A DNA stretch of 64,000 nucleotides, taken from Hyphomicrobiales bacterium. Its GTDB lineage: Bacteria; Pseudomonadota; Alphaproteobacteria; Rhizobiales; Rhizobiaceae. Below are positions 35,750 to 45,251 of the stretch, one piece after another. Position 1 is the first letter of the stretch; every line of letters starts with the position of its first letter. The translations under genes and the position numbers were made by a program. The stretch lies in NCBI GenBank assembly GCA_900466605.1, contig UBMU01000012.1, positions 124,001-188,000 on the forward strand, in the 5' to 3' direction. The notes beneath the pieces are model-generated. The model had not been told where the DNA came from and searched no databases. It saw nothing but the letters and a program-made list of their open reading frames with translations.

Positions 35750-36568
35750 TTATTTATTGGCAATGTCGTCGAGAAAGCGGCTCAGCAATGCATTAAATAG
35801 GGTGGGCTGTTGCCAGAACGGCGAATGTGCACATTGGGCCATCCGGAAACACTCGCCGCCCCAAAGGTTTCCATAACTGACGGTATCGACAAAATCCAGG
35901 TTGACGATACTGTCTCTCGCTCCGTTGACCATTGCTGTTGGAACGTGGGTTGATGACACTACGTCTCGCTGATTGGCACCTTCGCCTCTACGGGCTGAAT
36001 CAAAGAGCGTGCCTCGAAAACTGAGGTCAGTTCTTTCGACCGCCTGAAGGATGAAGGCCTCGGACAAATCGCCGAATATCCCCCCGACAAATTTCTCAGC
36101 CTGCTCGTGCGTCAACTCGCTCTGGCTCGCCAACCCGCCGAGCGGCTTGCCCAAGAAACCTTCCGCCATGTTGTTGCCAACTGGCGGCGTGCCTATCGCC
36201 ATCAAGCCGCGTATCAACTTCGAGCGCGAGAGCATCTCGATTGCAACGTGCCCTCCAAGCGACCACCCAACCAGCGCAACTCTCTCAATTTTCAATATTT
36301 CGAGTACCTCCAGACATACATCCGCAAGGCCGGGTCTGGAGTAGGTTCGTCCAGCGTCAACAGCGTCGCTCGAATCCCCATGCCCGGGCAGATCAAGAGC
36401 AACAAAATGATAGGTCTGCGCTGCCGCGCTTTGGAACTGCTTGCGGAAAACCCCGCGGCATGTCGAATTGCCGTGAATAAACAAAACTGAAATACCGCTG
36501 CCGCCGCTTTCCTCTATTGCTATCACACCGTGCGACGTCACGATGTCCCTTCGCTGATTAGGCCGCAT
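35750..36568 (-). CDS. Alpha/beta-hydrolase
   Basis: A 272-residue hydrolase with the HGNST oxyanion segment (VLFIHGNSTCRGVF), nucleophile elbow GWSLGG, acid NGARDSIV and catalytic His in CAHSPFWQQP. It resembles lipase/esterase or haloperoxidase-type enzymes of the broad alpha/beta family; substrate unknown. The ATG at 36568 is chosen because the family's first strand begins about 20 residues after it; the frame continues upstream without homology. No signal peptide. It is divergent from the virG-like gene, 749 bp away. Confidence 0.88.
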   Translation of the reverse strand: MRPNQRRDIVTSHGVIAIEESGGSGISVLFIHGNSTCRGVFRKQFQSAAAQTYHFVALDLPGHGDSSDAVDAGRTYSRPGLADVCLEVLEILKIERVALVGWSLGGHVAIEMLSRSKLIRGLMAIGTPPVGNNMAEGFLGKPLGGLASQSELTHEQAEKFVGGIFGDLSEAFILQAVERTDLSFRGTLFDSARRGEGANQRDVVSSTHVPTAMVNGARDSIVNLDFVDTVSYGNLWGGECFRMAQCAHSPFWQQPTLFNALLSRFLDDIANK

Positions 36569-37317
36569 GATCGCTCCTATCTGGATTACTTGTTGAAGAT
36601 CTGCCCCAATTCCGATGGTGAGGATCCGGCCCTCCTGCCTTGGTTCCGACCGCCGCCGGATCCCACGACGAACTCTCCCTTCCCAAAGACTTGGGTCTGG
36701 GGTGTCGCCTCGTTGGTTGTGGTAGGCTCGCTCTAAAGAACGTAGTCGGAAGAATGTTGGAGAGGCCGGATACGACCTCGACAATTGGCTGGTCGGACGT
36801 TGTCGACCGGCCCATCTCTTCGACGATCGTCCGGATTCCAACGTCCGCCGTTAAGCAGCGGCCGGGTATCACCAACCCCATACTCAAGATCAAACGCTTC
36901 ATCGCACTCTCCTGTCCAGTGCTTGAGACTGGTTGTCAGATTTGCCCGTTTCCGTGACAAGTCGCTTTCCCAAGAGATGGATCGCGTTGCAACTGAAGCA
37001 CGAAGTGCGAATTTGTGGGACGGGAAAAGTACCTACACCTTGGTATAGTATTGTCGTAGCACCCCCTGTGCAGCTAGGCTCTACGCTCAAAACTTGGGCA
37101 GAGGTTGATGTTACCAACGGGTCTATTTTTCAATTGTAGTAATTCAAGCCTGCTTGTAACGGGACTGAAATTTCCCTAGGCGATATGCGATCGTTACATT
37201 CGTGAGAATTTCGTCGCTTGTGCCATATTACGATAAAGAGGCCCTTGGTAATTGTGACAGCGCCTTTTCGTTTTGAAGTCACTCATTTCATTTTTTTGGC
37301 TGATCAGGAGTTCCTTC
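36569..37317. other. Long divergent intergenic region upstream of the virG-like gene
   Basis: A minus-strand frame from an ATG at 36902 has a good RBS (CAGGAGAG), but its second half is low-complexity Arg/Pro/Ser sequence, so it is not called. The region holds the vir box (37139) and two AT-rich segments (37060-37150 and 37190-37300) likely to contain promoters. Confidence 0.4.
37139..37150 (+). promoter_or_regulatory. Candidate vir box (VirG operator)
   Basis: TTCAATTGTAGT, in context TTTTTCAATTGTAGTAA, agrees with 12 of 14 positions of the Agrobacterium vir-box consensus RYTNCAATTGNAAY. It is the only CAATTG with vir-box flanks that I found in an intergenic region of the window. It lies 167 bp upstream of the virG-like start, consistent with autoregulation. 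Confidence 0.55.
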
Positions 37318-38040
37318 GTGAAACACATCATTGTCGTCGACGATGACAGCAAGCTTCGCGGTCTTTTGATCGACTACCTGTCGCAACATGCCTTTCGGGT
37401 AACCGGGGTAAAGGATAGTCACCAGCTTGGGCAGGTCCTTCAGGCTGAATCGGTTGATCTTGTCATTGTCGATCTCAATCTCGGCCATGAGGATGGGCTT
37501 GAGATCGTTCGCACGCTTTCGGGGAAGTCTGACGCTCCAATCATCATAGTGAGCGGCGACAGGCTCGATGAAACCGACAAGGTGGTAGGTCTTGAGCTCG
37601 GGGCCTCGGACTATGTGACAAAGCCCTTCGGATTACGTGAGTTTCTGGCCCGGGTCCGGGCCGCTTTGCGGATCAGGCCAGTCCCGACGGATCGTAAGGA
37701 CCGAAAGATCTATAGTTTCGAGGGCTGGGCGCTCAACATCAAGACGCGACAATTGACCTCGAACGGTGAAAGTGAAGTCAAACTTACTGCCGGCGAGTTC
37801 AATTTGCTCGTCGCCTTTCTCAAAGCTCCACGACAGGTCCTGTCGCGCGAACAGCTGCTGTCGGCAAGCAGGGTTCACGACGAGGAGATATTCGATCGAA
37901 GCATTGACGTGCTTATCTTGCGCCTCAGGCGCAAGCTTGAGATTGATTCATCAAACCCGAGGCTCATTCGCACCGAGCGCGGGGCAGGATATATGTTCGA
38001 TGCGGAGGTCTCCGTTGAGGAGCGCAGGCGAGCCAAGTGA
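37318..38040 (+). CDS. virG: VirG-like OmpR-type response regulator
   Basis: A 240-residue regulator very close to Agrobacterium VirG. The GTG start at 37318 (AGGAG 10 nt upstream) gives MKHIIVVDDDSKLR and puts the phosphoacceptor at Asp52 (VDLNLGHEDGLEIVR), the VirG numbering. Shared blocks include SGDRLDETDKVVGLELGASD, KLTAGEFNLLVAFLKAPRQV, LSREQLLSASRV and FDRSIDVLILRLRRKLE. The C-terminal winged helix would bind vir boxes. Its last base pairs overlap the next gene (GTGA). VirG activates virulence operons in response to plant phenolics via VirA; here no virB/D genes are in view, so targets are unknown. Confidence 0.9.
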   Translation: MKHIIVVDDDSKLRGLLIDYLSQHAFRVTGVKDSHQLGQVLQAESVDLVIVDLNLGHEDGLEIVRTLSGKSDAPIIIVSGDRLDETDKVVGLELGASDYVTKPFGLREFLARVRAALRIRPVPTDRKDRKIYSFEGWALNIKTRQLTSNGESEVKLTAGEFNLLVAFLKAPRQVLSREQLLSASRVHDEEIFDRSIDVLILRLRRKLEIDSSNPRLIRTERGAGYMFDAEVSVEERRRAK

Positions 38041-39089
38041 TCACGACGATCAACCAGTTGCGATTCAAAATGCGCAATTCCTGGTTTGCTCGCTTTAGCA
38101 TTCTTTGCCTCGTCGCTTTCGGTATCTCGCTCGCAGGCGGGGGCGTAGGCATGTACGCTGGTGCGACCAGCGCAAATCCACGCGAACCACTGGCCCCGCT
38201 CCATTCGGCGGGTGTCCTCGACCCCTCAAAGGTTTCTTTGGGCTCTGCACTCTTCTCCGACCCAATTTTATCAAGCAAAAACAAGCTATCATGCGTCAGC
38301 TGCCATGATCTTAGCACCGGCGGAACGATAAATATGACGCGAACTGTAGGCTACAATGGCCGAATGCATCGCTTCAATGCACCGACGATCTTCAATGTCG
38401 GCAACAATTATCGGTTGGGCTGGAGAGGGGACTTTACATCGCTTGAAGACCAGAACGAGAGGGTACTTCTTGATGAGAACCTCATGGCAGCCACATGGCC
38501 CATGCTGCTGGCCAGACTTCGTGCAAACCAAGTCTATTCGTCGGCGTTCCAGCGGATCTATGGCCATCAGGTGGAGCGGGGTGACCTGCTCGACGCATTG
38601 GCCACGTTTCAGAGATCTTTGACCACTCCCAACTCGGCGTTTGACAAATACTTGGGCGGTGAGACCCATGCATTGACGACTAACGAGCTTAATGGTTATC
38701 GGCTATTCAAGGACTTCGGCTGCGCTTCTTGTCACCAGGGCTCGAACATTGGCGGGAACATGTTTCAGAAGTTCGGAATATTCTCTGGCCCTCCAGCGGC
38801 AAATGCCGAAAATGATGGGGATCTTGGGCGATTTACGTTGACCGGTAAGGAGGCGGACAAGGGTGTCTTTCGTGTGCCTAGTTTACGCAACGTTGCTGTT
38901 ACGGCTCCCTATTTTCACGACGGCAGAGTATCAACGCTCGCAGAAGCCGTCTCAATCATGGCACGTAGCCAGCTCGGACGCACGTTAACGCCAAACGACA
39001 CTGAATCACTGGTCGCTTTCTTGAACACACTCACTGGCGAGTACAATGGACAGAAGCTCAAAGCGGCCCCCACGGCGAGCCACAATTGA
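38037..39089 (+). CDS. Di-heme cytochrome c peroxidase (CcpA/MauG superfamily)
   Basis: A 350-residue periplasmic protein with a signal-anchor or signal peptide (about 17-45, ILCLVAFGISLAGGGVGMYAGATSA) and two heme c sites: CVSCH (Cys86, Cys89, His90) and CASCH (Cys229, Cys232, His233). Conserved surroundings are LFSDPILSSKNKLSCVSCHDL, APTIFNVGNN, LRNVAVTAPYFHDGRVSTLAEAV and a C-terminal TESLVAFLNTLTGEY. Such enzymes reduce H2O2 or oxidise bound substrates. GTG at 38037 overlaps virG's stop; ATG at 38070 is an alternative start. Its 3' end overlaps the VirA-like gene by 44 bp, which embeds it in the signalling operon. Confidence 0.93.
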   Translation: MITTINQLRFKMRNSWFARFSILCLVAFGISLAGGGVGMYAGATSANPREPLAPLHSAGVLDPSKVSLGSALFSDPILSSKNKLSCVSCHDLSTGGTINMTRTVGYNGRMHRFNAPTIFNVGNNYRLGWRGDFTSLEDQNERVLLDENLMAATWPMLLARLRANQVYSSAFQRIYGHQVERGDLLDALATFQRSLTTPNSAFDKYLGGETHALTTNELNGYRLFKDFGCASCHQGSNIGGNMFQKFGIFSGPPAANAENDGDLGRFTLTGKEADKGVFRVPSLRNVAVTAPYFHDGRVSTLAEAVSIMARSQLGRTLTPNDTESLVAFLNTLTGEYNGQKLKAAPTASHN

Positions 39090-41580
39090 ATTATGGCGTA
39101 TCGGGGTCCTCGTTGCGGGCGCATTTTGTTTTGCCCTGATGGCAATCGGCCGGGTACCGTCGAGAGATGTGCACGAAGCAATTCTCACCTCGCTGAGAGC
39201 AATCGATATCAATCACGCATCGTTGCAGCGTGACGTTTTGCAGGCAAGGGCCGGCCTTCTCAGGAACTACGATCCACTGGTGGATTCAATTGTCAACCTG
39301 CATGCGAACGTTGCAAAACTCCGAAGCCTCTTTCCTGAGAGTGGGGTCGAAACCACATCAGAACTTGACGCCGAACTTACCAGGCTCGCCGCCTCGATCG
39401 ATCGCGACGAACAGCTAGTCGAACGGTTCAAGACGGACAACGCTCTGTTACAGAATTCGCTATCGCTCGAAAACCAAATGCTGAGCGAGCTCCATGCGAG
39501 CTCGGACCCAGCCATTGTTCGAGCTCTTTCAACCTCAGTCGATCTTGGCAATCTTATGATGCGATTTGCCGCTGAGCCCGACGAACGATATGCTGAGATG
39601 ATCGAGGATCAACTCAGCGCAATCCTGCAGTCCAATGCGTCTCATGACTCCAATGTCAGGTCTTTCGTGGCGCACGCCAGAATGATCCTGAATACCCTGC
39701 CGTCGGTTGACCATACGATCGAGTCAATACAAGCGTCGACGACGTCATCTGAAGCGCAGATTCTGCAAAAGACCTATCTCGACGCCTACGGACTGGTCAG
39801 TGTCCGGTCTGCCTGGACCCGAATCCTGCTAGGCTCGATATCCGTCTTGCTGTGCGTCTACATTGCGATCCTGGTCTACCGCCTCCGCGCGCAGACTTAC
39901 AGGCTGACCCAACAGCTGGATTTCGAGAACCTGGTGGCAGATATCAAGAACCGGTTCAACGAGGACTTCGACAGCGTTCCCGACGCAATTTCAGACTCCC
40001 TTGACATGCTCGCCGACTTCTTCGATGCGAGCCGTTATGCCTTCGCGGTTTTTAACAATCAGACGAGGGAGATGGAGAACATCTTCGGCAGTGTCGACGA
40101 TGCAACGGCTGGATCGCTCCAACGATACTCGCAGGAAATGTCTGCGTCGATGTCGGAAGAGCGGGTCCATTGGGACCGCTTCTACTATCGAAACCTCCAA
40201 CAGCGGGAAATGCAGTCTTTCCCAGAGGGTGCACTGAGTGCGGGATCAGTCGTTGCTACGGGCATCGACCTCAATCTCGTCGGTCTGCTGTTCCTGGAAC
40301 ATACGGAAGTCCGCAAGAAGCCGGATAGAGATGAGGTTCGCCTCCTCGGAAATGCGATCGTGGTGCTTGCTCAGAGTTTGAAGGGGCAGCGAGAACGCGA
40401 GGAAAAGGAGGCTCTTGAAGCCCGCCTCGAGCATTCACAGCGCTTGGAGGCGGTTGGAACCCTTGCAGGCGGTATTGCCCATGAATTCAACAATGCGCTT
40501 GGTGCTATCCTCGGTTACGGTGAGATGGCCCTGCAGGTTACCCGCAACCCTCCGCGCACAAGAAAATATGTCCAGGAAATCGTCTCAAGCGGACATCGCG
40601 CCAAACATATCATCGATCAGATCCTGACATTCAGCCGCAAACGAGAACGCGTTAGCAGGCCATTCGATATCAAGGAGGCCATCGACGACATTGTGCCACT
40701 TGTCAGACTGTCAATCCCCGCAGAGGTGGAGTTGTCAACGAAGATTGAAGCTGATCTGCCGGCGATCTTTGGCAATCCGATTGAACTTCAACAGGTAATT
40801 ATGAATTTGTGCATGAACGCGGCCCAGGCGTCCGGTACTAGTGGCCACGTTGATATTTCGGTGGAGGCCGCCGAGGTTGCCGTCGCCATCCCGCTGTCCC
40901 ACGGTGAACTTTCAGCTGGAGGTTATCTGGTTGTCAGCGTCTCTGACAATGGCAGCGGGATCGCGCAAAGTGTGCTGCCGCATATTTTTGAACCGTTTTT
41001 TACGACAAAGGCCAAAATGGGAGGCACCGGTCTTGGACTGGCCGCTGTGCATGGGCATGTCACCGGCATGAATGGTAAGATCGACGTGGAAAGCCGCCCC
41101 CAGGACGGTACCCGCTTTAGGCTGTACTTCCCGATTGCGCGAGACGCCCCAATCCCTCTCGCGCAATTCTTCAACGAACGGACTGTTCCAATGGGGACTG
41201 GCCAGACCGTTTTGATCGCCCAACGCGACACCGGGCTCCGTCTGATGTATGAAGAGAAAATTGCGGCACTCGGGTATGAGCCGGTCGGCTTTTCCGATCT
41301 CTCCAGCCTCAGGCAATGGGTTGTCGGAAGCAATCGCAATCCAGACCTCATCCTGCTCGATCTGGATCTGTGGCAATCAGTTCCAAATTTGAAAGAGGTC
41401 GTGCGCGAGTTTCAACCAGTAGCCACTCTCTTCATGACGGATCCGGAACGCGACGGTCTGGACCCGCGCGCATCAGCCGAGATATCACTTCTCCGCAAGC
41501 CGATCAGTTCCAACAGCTTGGCGACATCCTTGTTCAAAATGATTGAAAGGGGAGTTGCGACACAGATACCTGCCTCATAA
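39046..41580 (+). CDS. virA: VirA-like hybrid sensor histidine kinase
   Basis: An 844-residue membrane kinase with VirA architecture (VirA has about 830): TM1 (17-37), periplasmic helical domain (40-258, containing NHASLQRDVLQARAG), TM2 (260-280), GAF-like linker (290-445), kinase core with His479 (AVGTLAGGIAHEFNNALGAI), N-box VIMNLCMNAAQA, G-boxes VSDNGSGIAQ and GGTGLGLAAVHGH, and a receiver-like domain (about 710-835) with EEKIAALGYEPVGFS, a stretch I recall in VirA itself. The receiver Asp is in LILLDLDLW. VirA senses phenolics in the linker and sugars via ChvE in the periplasm; which signals apply here is unknown. Confidence 0.9.
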   Translation: MDRSSKRPPRRATIELWRIGVLVAGAFCFALMAIGRVPSRDVHEAILTSLRAIDINHASLQRDVLQARAGLLRNYDPLVDSIVNLHANVAKLRSLFPESGVETTSELDAELTRLAASIDRDEQLVERFKTDNALLQNSLSLENQMLSELHASSDPAIVRALSTSVDLGNLMMRFAAEPDERYAEMIEDQLSAILQSNASHDSNVRSFVAHARMILNTLPSVDHTIESIQASTTSSEAQILQKTYLDAYGLVSVRSAWTRILLGSISVLLCVYIAILVYRLRAQTYRLTQQLDFENLVADIKNRFNEDFDSVPDAISDSLDMLADFFDASRYAFAVFNNQTREMENIFGSVDDATAGSLQRYSQEMSASMSEERVHWDRFYYRNLQQREMQSFPEGALSAGSVVATGIDLNLVGLLFLEHTEVRKKPDRDEVRLLGNAIVVLAQSLKGQREREEKEALEARLEHSQRLEAVGTLAGGIAHEFNNALGAILGYGEMALQVTRNPPRTRKYVQEIVSSGHRAKHIIDQILTFSRKRERVSRPFDIKEAIDDIVPLVRLSIPAEVELSTKIEADLPAIFGNPIELQQVIMNLCMNAAQASGTSGHVDISVEAAEVAVAIPLSHGELSAGGYLVVSVSDNGSGIAQSVLPHIFEPFFTTKAKMGGTGLGLAAVHGHVTGMNGKIDVESRPQDGTRFRLYFPIARDAPIPLAQFFNERTVPMGTGQTVLIAQRDTGLRLMYEEKIAALGYEPVGFSDLSSLRQWVVGSNRNPDLILLDLDLWQSVPNLKEVVREFQPVATLFMTDPERDGLDPRASAEISLLRKPISSNSLATSLFKMIERGVATQIPAS

Positions 41581-41786
41581 TTGCGACTGTGTCGGCGATG
41601 TCAGGTTCTTCCCCCTTCAACGAAGCGAAGTGTAGCAGGTTGCGCTCCCGGCTGGCTTTCATAAACGAACCGGCTGAGCATCTTGGTCGTCTACGTCAGA
41701 CGATTGGCCATGCGCAGCTCATTCGCAGTAAGATGTCCGCGCAGCAAAAGAGGCGCCACTCAGCCGGTTCTCGTATCAGTTTGGTC

Positions 41787-43130
41787 TCACTTTTCTCCGG
41801 GTTTCATGCGTCCCTGTTTCAGGACCCCAGGAGACACCCAAAGATAAATGCCGAGCCCGACAGCCAACACGCTGATGAAGAGCAGGTAATAAACATGAGC
41901 CAGGGGGTTCAAGGTCAAAAGCGCCGCTAAAGTGATCGGCGTCAGGCCACCGAGAATGGCGTATGCAATGTTGTAAGAGAAGGAGACACCCGTAAAACGA
42001 ACCGACGGGGGAAAGCAGGATACCATCACGAAGGGCGCGGCGGTCGTAACGGCTCCGGAAAAACCGACAGCGGCACAGGCAACATAGAGGTGGGACGTGC
42101 CAAAACTGGTAATGCTGTAGAAGGCATAGTCGCCCAACGCCAGTAGGGTTCCCCCAAGGATAAGCAGCCTCGCAGGTCCGATTTGATCGAGAACGATGCC
42201 AGCCAGGATTACTCCAACAGTAAGGGACAGCGTGCTGATGCTTGTGGCAATTAAAGCGTCCTGGTGACTGACATGATGCAAGCTTTGCAAGATGGTCGGC
42301 ACCATTAGTGTCAACATGACCACCCCTGCCGACAATATCCACGTACAAAGCATGGAAATAACGATGCCTTGCCGGTGGCGTTTAACGACATCGCCCAATG
42401 GGAGTTCAGGCACCAGCATCCTCCGCGCTCGCAGCTGCGTAAATACCGGTGTCTCATGAAGCATTCGACGCAGATGAACCCCAATTCCACCAAACACCCC
42501 CCCAAGGAGAAACGGCAGACGCCACCCGTAGCTCAGGATATCGGCAGGCGTCAGCAATGCGCTCATTGCGGCAGCAATGCCAGCGCCAAGCAGAATGCCA
42601 AGGCTAAGGCCCGCGCATACAATGCCACAGGCAAATCCAACCTGGCGCGAGGAAACATGCTCTGCCGCAAAAGTCCAGGCGCCAGGTACTTCCCCACCAA
42701 TCGCCACACCCTGAAGAATTCGCATCGCCACCAACAGCAGCGGAGCGGCGACGCCAATGGTCTGATAATTTGGAAGAAATGCGACAGCAAGCGTCGATAC
42801 CGACATGAGCAGGATCGAGAAAGCAAACACACGCTTTCTTCCGAAGAGATCACCAAAATGGGCTAGGACCAAGCCGCCCAGCGGGCGAAATATGTACCCT
42901 GCTGCAAAGATTCCGAAGGTTTGCACCAACACCAGCCAAGATGGGAGCCCCGGCGGAAAAATTAGAACACCGATGACATCAGCCAGAAATACGAAAATCA
43001 CAAAATCATAAAATTCGAGCGCACCGCCCGCTGCCGCAAGACTGAGCATTCGCAAGACCCTTGTCCGGGACACTGCGGGATCGCTTTCAGAGGGATCTAC
43101 AATTGATGGTGAGTTAAACGAGCGGGCCAA
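41787..43130 (-). CDS. MFS transporter of the metabolite:H+ symporter (MHS) family
   Basis: A 447-residue 12-helix transporter with MHS hallmarks: GGALEFYDFVIFVFLADVIG at helix 1, GYIFRPLGGLVLAHFGDLFGRKRVF (motif A), LLVAMRILQGVAIGGEVPGAWTFAAEHV. This family (ProP, KgtP, ShiA, citrate carriers) imports small organic acids or osmolytes with protons. The frame opens at a TTG (43130); the first ATG (43049) lies next to helix 1. It is divergent from the FAD monooxygenase, so the two could handle the same aromatic or acidic compound. Confidence 0.9.
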   Translation of the reverse strand: MARSFNSPSIVDPSESDPAVSRTRVLRMLSLAAAGGALEFYDFVIFVFLADVIGVLIFPPGLPSWLVLVQTFGIFAAGYIFRPLGGLVLAHFGDLFGRKRVFAFSILLMSVSTLAVAFLPNYQTIGVAAPLLLVAMRILQGVAIGGEVPGAWTFAAEHVSSRQVGFACGIVCAGLSLGILLGAGIAAAMSALLTPADILSYGWRLPFLLGGVFGGIGVHLRRMLHETPVFTQLRARRMLVPELPLGDVVKRHRQGIVISMLCTWILSAGVVMLTLMVPTILQSLHHVSHQDALIATSISTLSLTVGVILAGIVLDQIGPARLLILGGTLLALGDYAFYSITSFGTSHLYVACAAVGFSGAVTTAAPFVMVSCFPPSVRFTGVSFSYNIAYAILGGLTPITLAALLTLNPLAHVYYLLFISVLAVGLGIYLWVSPGVLKQGRMKPGEK

Positions 43131-43436
43131 TGTCTGCGATACTGTTGTTGCCGATAGTACGTTTACAATGACCCAGCGTAGATTTGGTATTCGAAAAATC
43201 GGAAACTCGGTTACATCTGAAAGAGCGTGGTTTCATGGGTCTATCGATCCTTGACAGCGCCAATCATCGAGACCTGCCGACTTTGTCGGGGGTCCCAAAA
43301 ATCACACACACCTGGCATCTCAAATTGCCGTTACAGATGAAACGATGTGACCGAGGCTTTAAAGCCTGGATGCAACAGAGGCATTCTATTCGACCGACAC
43401 GGGCAAGCCGTACCGACCGGCAATAGGATGGATGCA
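43131..43436. other. Divergent promoter region (MHS transporter / monooxygenase)
   Basis: No gene is supported. The AT-rich stretch around 43140-43200 may carry both promoters. No clear palindrome. Confidence 0.35.
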
Positions 43437-44540
43437 ATGAGGGTATTGATCGTTGGAGCTGGCATTGCCGGCCTCGCCACTGCAAAGGCACTGGAGCTCA
43501 ATGGAATGGAGCCCGAAATTGTTGAGCGCCACGATACCTCGCCGACGTCAGGACAAGGTATTTTCCTGCTCGGCAACGCAACGCGAGCGCTGGCAGCACT
43601 TGGCCTTCTGGAACAAATCTCGCAATCTGCGTTTAAGATCACCGCTCAGCGAATACTATCGTCCCGCGGGATTGTGTTGAATGACGTTTCGACACAGTCG
43701 GTTTGGAAAGACTGCGGGCCTTGTCTTGCCCTCCCACGGCAAACACTGATTGATGTCATCAAATCCTCCCTTGCGACGACCACGGTTCGCTACGGCACGA
43801 CTGTGAAGACGACAACCCCACGGCCCAACGGTCGGGAGGTCGTTTTCTCTGACGGGCGTGTATCGTCATATGATCTTGTCGTGGGAGCCGACGGCATCCG
43901 ATCGCCGCTGCGTGCAGCAACCTTCCCGGAGCCAGCCCTGCGTAGCCTCGACATGGCCTGCTGGCGTTTCGTGGTGGACAATCGCGGAGAGGTGGACGCC
44001 TGGACCGCGATGCTCGGAAAAAAGCGTACGCTTTTGGGCATCCCTCTGAGCGGTTCCAAGCTTTATATTTACGCTGATTGTTCTTTGCGAGATTTCGCCG
44101 ATGGCTCCCTAACGGTGCTGAAGGGTCTGTTTGCGAATTTTGACGCGCCGCTTGGATCGATTATTGCGGATCTTGATGAGTCGACTGCGTTGCACCGTTC
44201 GAATCTGGAGGAAGTCTTGGCCCGACGATACGTTGCCGAACGACTTGTCCTCATCGGCGACGCCGCACACGCCTGCTCGCCCAACATGGCTCAAGGTGCG
44301 GGCATGGCCATTGAGGATGCCCTTGTTCTTGCGAATCTATTAGACGCTAGCGGTCCAAGCGAACCATCTTTGAACGAATTCCATGAACGCAGAATGACAC
44401 GTGTCGCCTGGGTGCAACAACAGTGCCGAGCGCGCGATAAGCTAAGGGGCAGCTCGGATTTGGTTCGAAACTTGGTGCTACGACACTTCGGAACGGCCTT
44501 GTATAAGCGTTCCTATCGGCCGCTTACGCATCCCTTGTGA
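43437..44540 (+). CDS. FAD-dependent monooxygenase (PHBH-like, group A)
   Basis: A 367-residue flavoprotein: FAD-binding GAGIAGLATAKALEL near the N-terminus, the DG motif VVGADGIRSPLRAATF, and the GD motif LVLIGDAAHACSPNMAQGAGMAIEDALVLANLL. Group A monooxygenases hydroxylate aromatic or related substrates using NAD(P)H and O2. The ATG at 43437 is chosen since AGGATGG lies 9 nt upstream; the ATG at 43428 is the alternative. The divergent MHS transporter suggests uptake plus oxidation of one compound. Confidence 0.92.
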   Translation: MRVLIVGAGIAGLATAKALELNGMEPEIVERHDTSPTSGQGIFLLGNATRALAALGLLEQISQSAFKITAQRILSSRGIVLNDVSTQSVWKDCGPCLALPRQTLIDVIKSSLATTTVRYGTTVKTTTPRPNGREVVFSDGRVSSYDLVVGADGIRSPLRAATFPEPALRSLDMACWRFVVDNRGEVDAWTAMLGKKRTLLGIPLSGSKLYIYADCSLRDFADGSLTVLKGLFANFDAPLGSIIADLDESTALHRSNLEEVLARRYVAERLVLIGDAAHACSPNMAQGAGMAIEDALVLANLLDASGPSEPSLNEFHERRMTRVAWVQQQCRARDKLRGSSDLVRNLVLRHFGTALYKRSYRPLTHPL

Positions 44541-44681
44541 AGCGCCATTGATACCGGTCAGAGCTGCGATAGCCGAATCCGACGAAAGCGGTTGATGCAC
44601 AGCCCGGGGCGACAGTCGCAGCAGTGGCCAACCTGCTGGATTTTCAGTCACGCTGCTTGCACCTTCGTCGGTGAGAGGTCT

Positions 44682-45251
44682 TCAATCTGAGAGCGCGACC
44701 CTTCTGAACGTATCGGGATAGTCGATGACAAGGCCGGCCTGATCTACTTCAAGCTCGGCGGTGAAGCCCCGAAATAGCCCCTCGTATCGATACCACTGTT
44801 CGGGCGTGAGGCAGGTGTAACGTTGCTCTGCCCGTCGAGGCAAGAAATCCCCGTCAATTTGATCAGGGAGGGGGACGTAGGCGACCGTTATATCCTTGCT
44901 TTCCCCTGCTCTCAGTTTCAAGCGCTTCATCGGAAGTGTGTTGGTGGCAGGAGTGACTCCGATATCTATGTCAAAGCAACCATCCAAGCCTGGGAGTGCC
45001 CTTTTACCGATTACGTCGTACCACGTTCCATTGCCGTCAGACTCTACATGCAAACACGGGCCACCGGAATATCCGACGCGGGCTTGTCGTGTTCGAAAAT
45101 CAGCATCGGTCCGGACGAAGTAGTGCGCGCCGTAGAGTCCATGGCGGGTTCCGGCGACGACACCATCAAGCACCATTCCTTGAGCATCCTCAAGGCATAC
45201 ACAGTGTTCAAGCCCATGCCCGTCCCAGTCCTGCCAGCGCACAATGCCCAT
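44682..45251 (-). CDS. Putative glycolipid-binding protein
   Basis: A 189-residue protein that fits the putative glycolipid-binding family (PF06475-like): the start IVRWQDWDGHGLEHCVCLE, core GTRHGLYGAHYFVRTDADFRTRQ and VESDGNGTWYDVIGK, then LPGLDGCFDIDIGVTPATNTLPMKRL and a closing PDTFRRVAL. No catalytic residues are known for the family. The ATG at 45251 follows AAAGG; the upstream part of the frame has no homology. It is convergent with the monooxygenase gene. Confidence 0.82.
   Translation of the reverse strand: MGIVRWQDWDGHGLEHCVCLEDAQGMVLDGVVAGTRHGLYGAHYFVRTDADFRTRQARVGYSGGPCLHVESDGNGTWYDVIGKRALPGLDGCFDIDIGVTPATNTLPMKRLKLRAGESKDITVAYVPLPDQIDGDFLPRRAEQRYTCLTPEQWYRYEGLFRGFTAELEVDQAGLVIDYPDTFRRVALSD

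Noticed and set aside
36558..36902. Minus-strand frame with a good RBS upstream of the alpha/beta-hydrolase
   Set aside because: The second half is Arg/Pro/Ser-rich and unstructured, and it merely overlaps the hydrolase start; no family seen.
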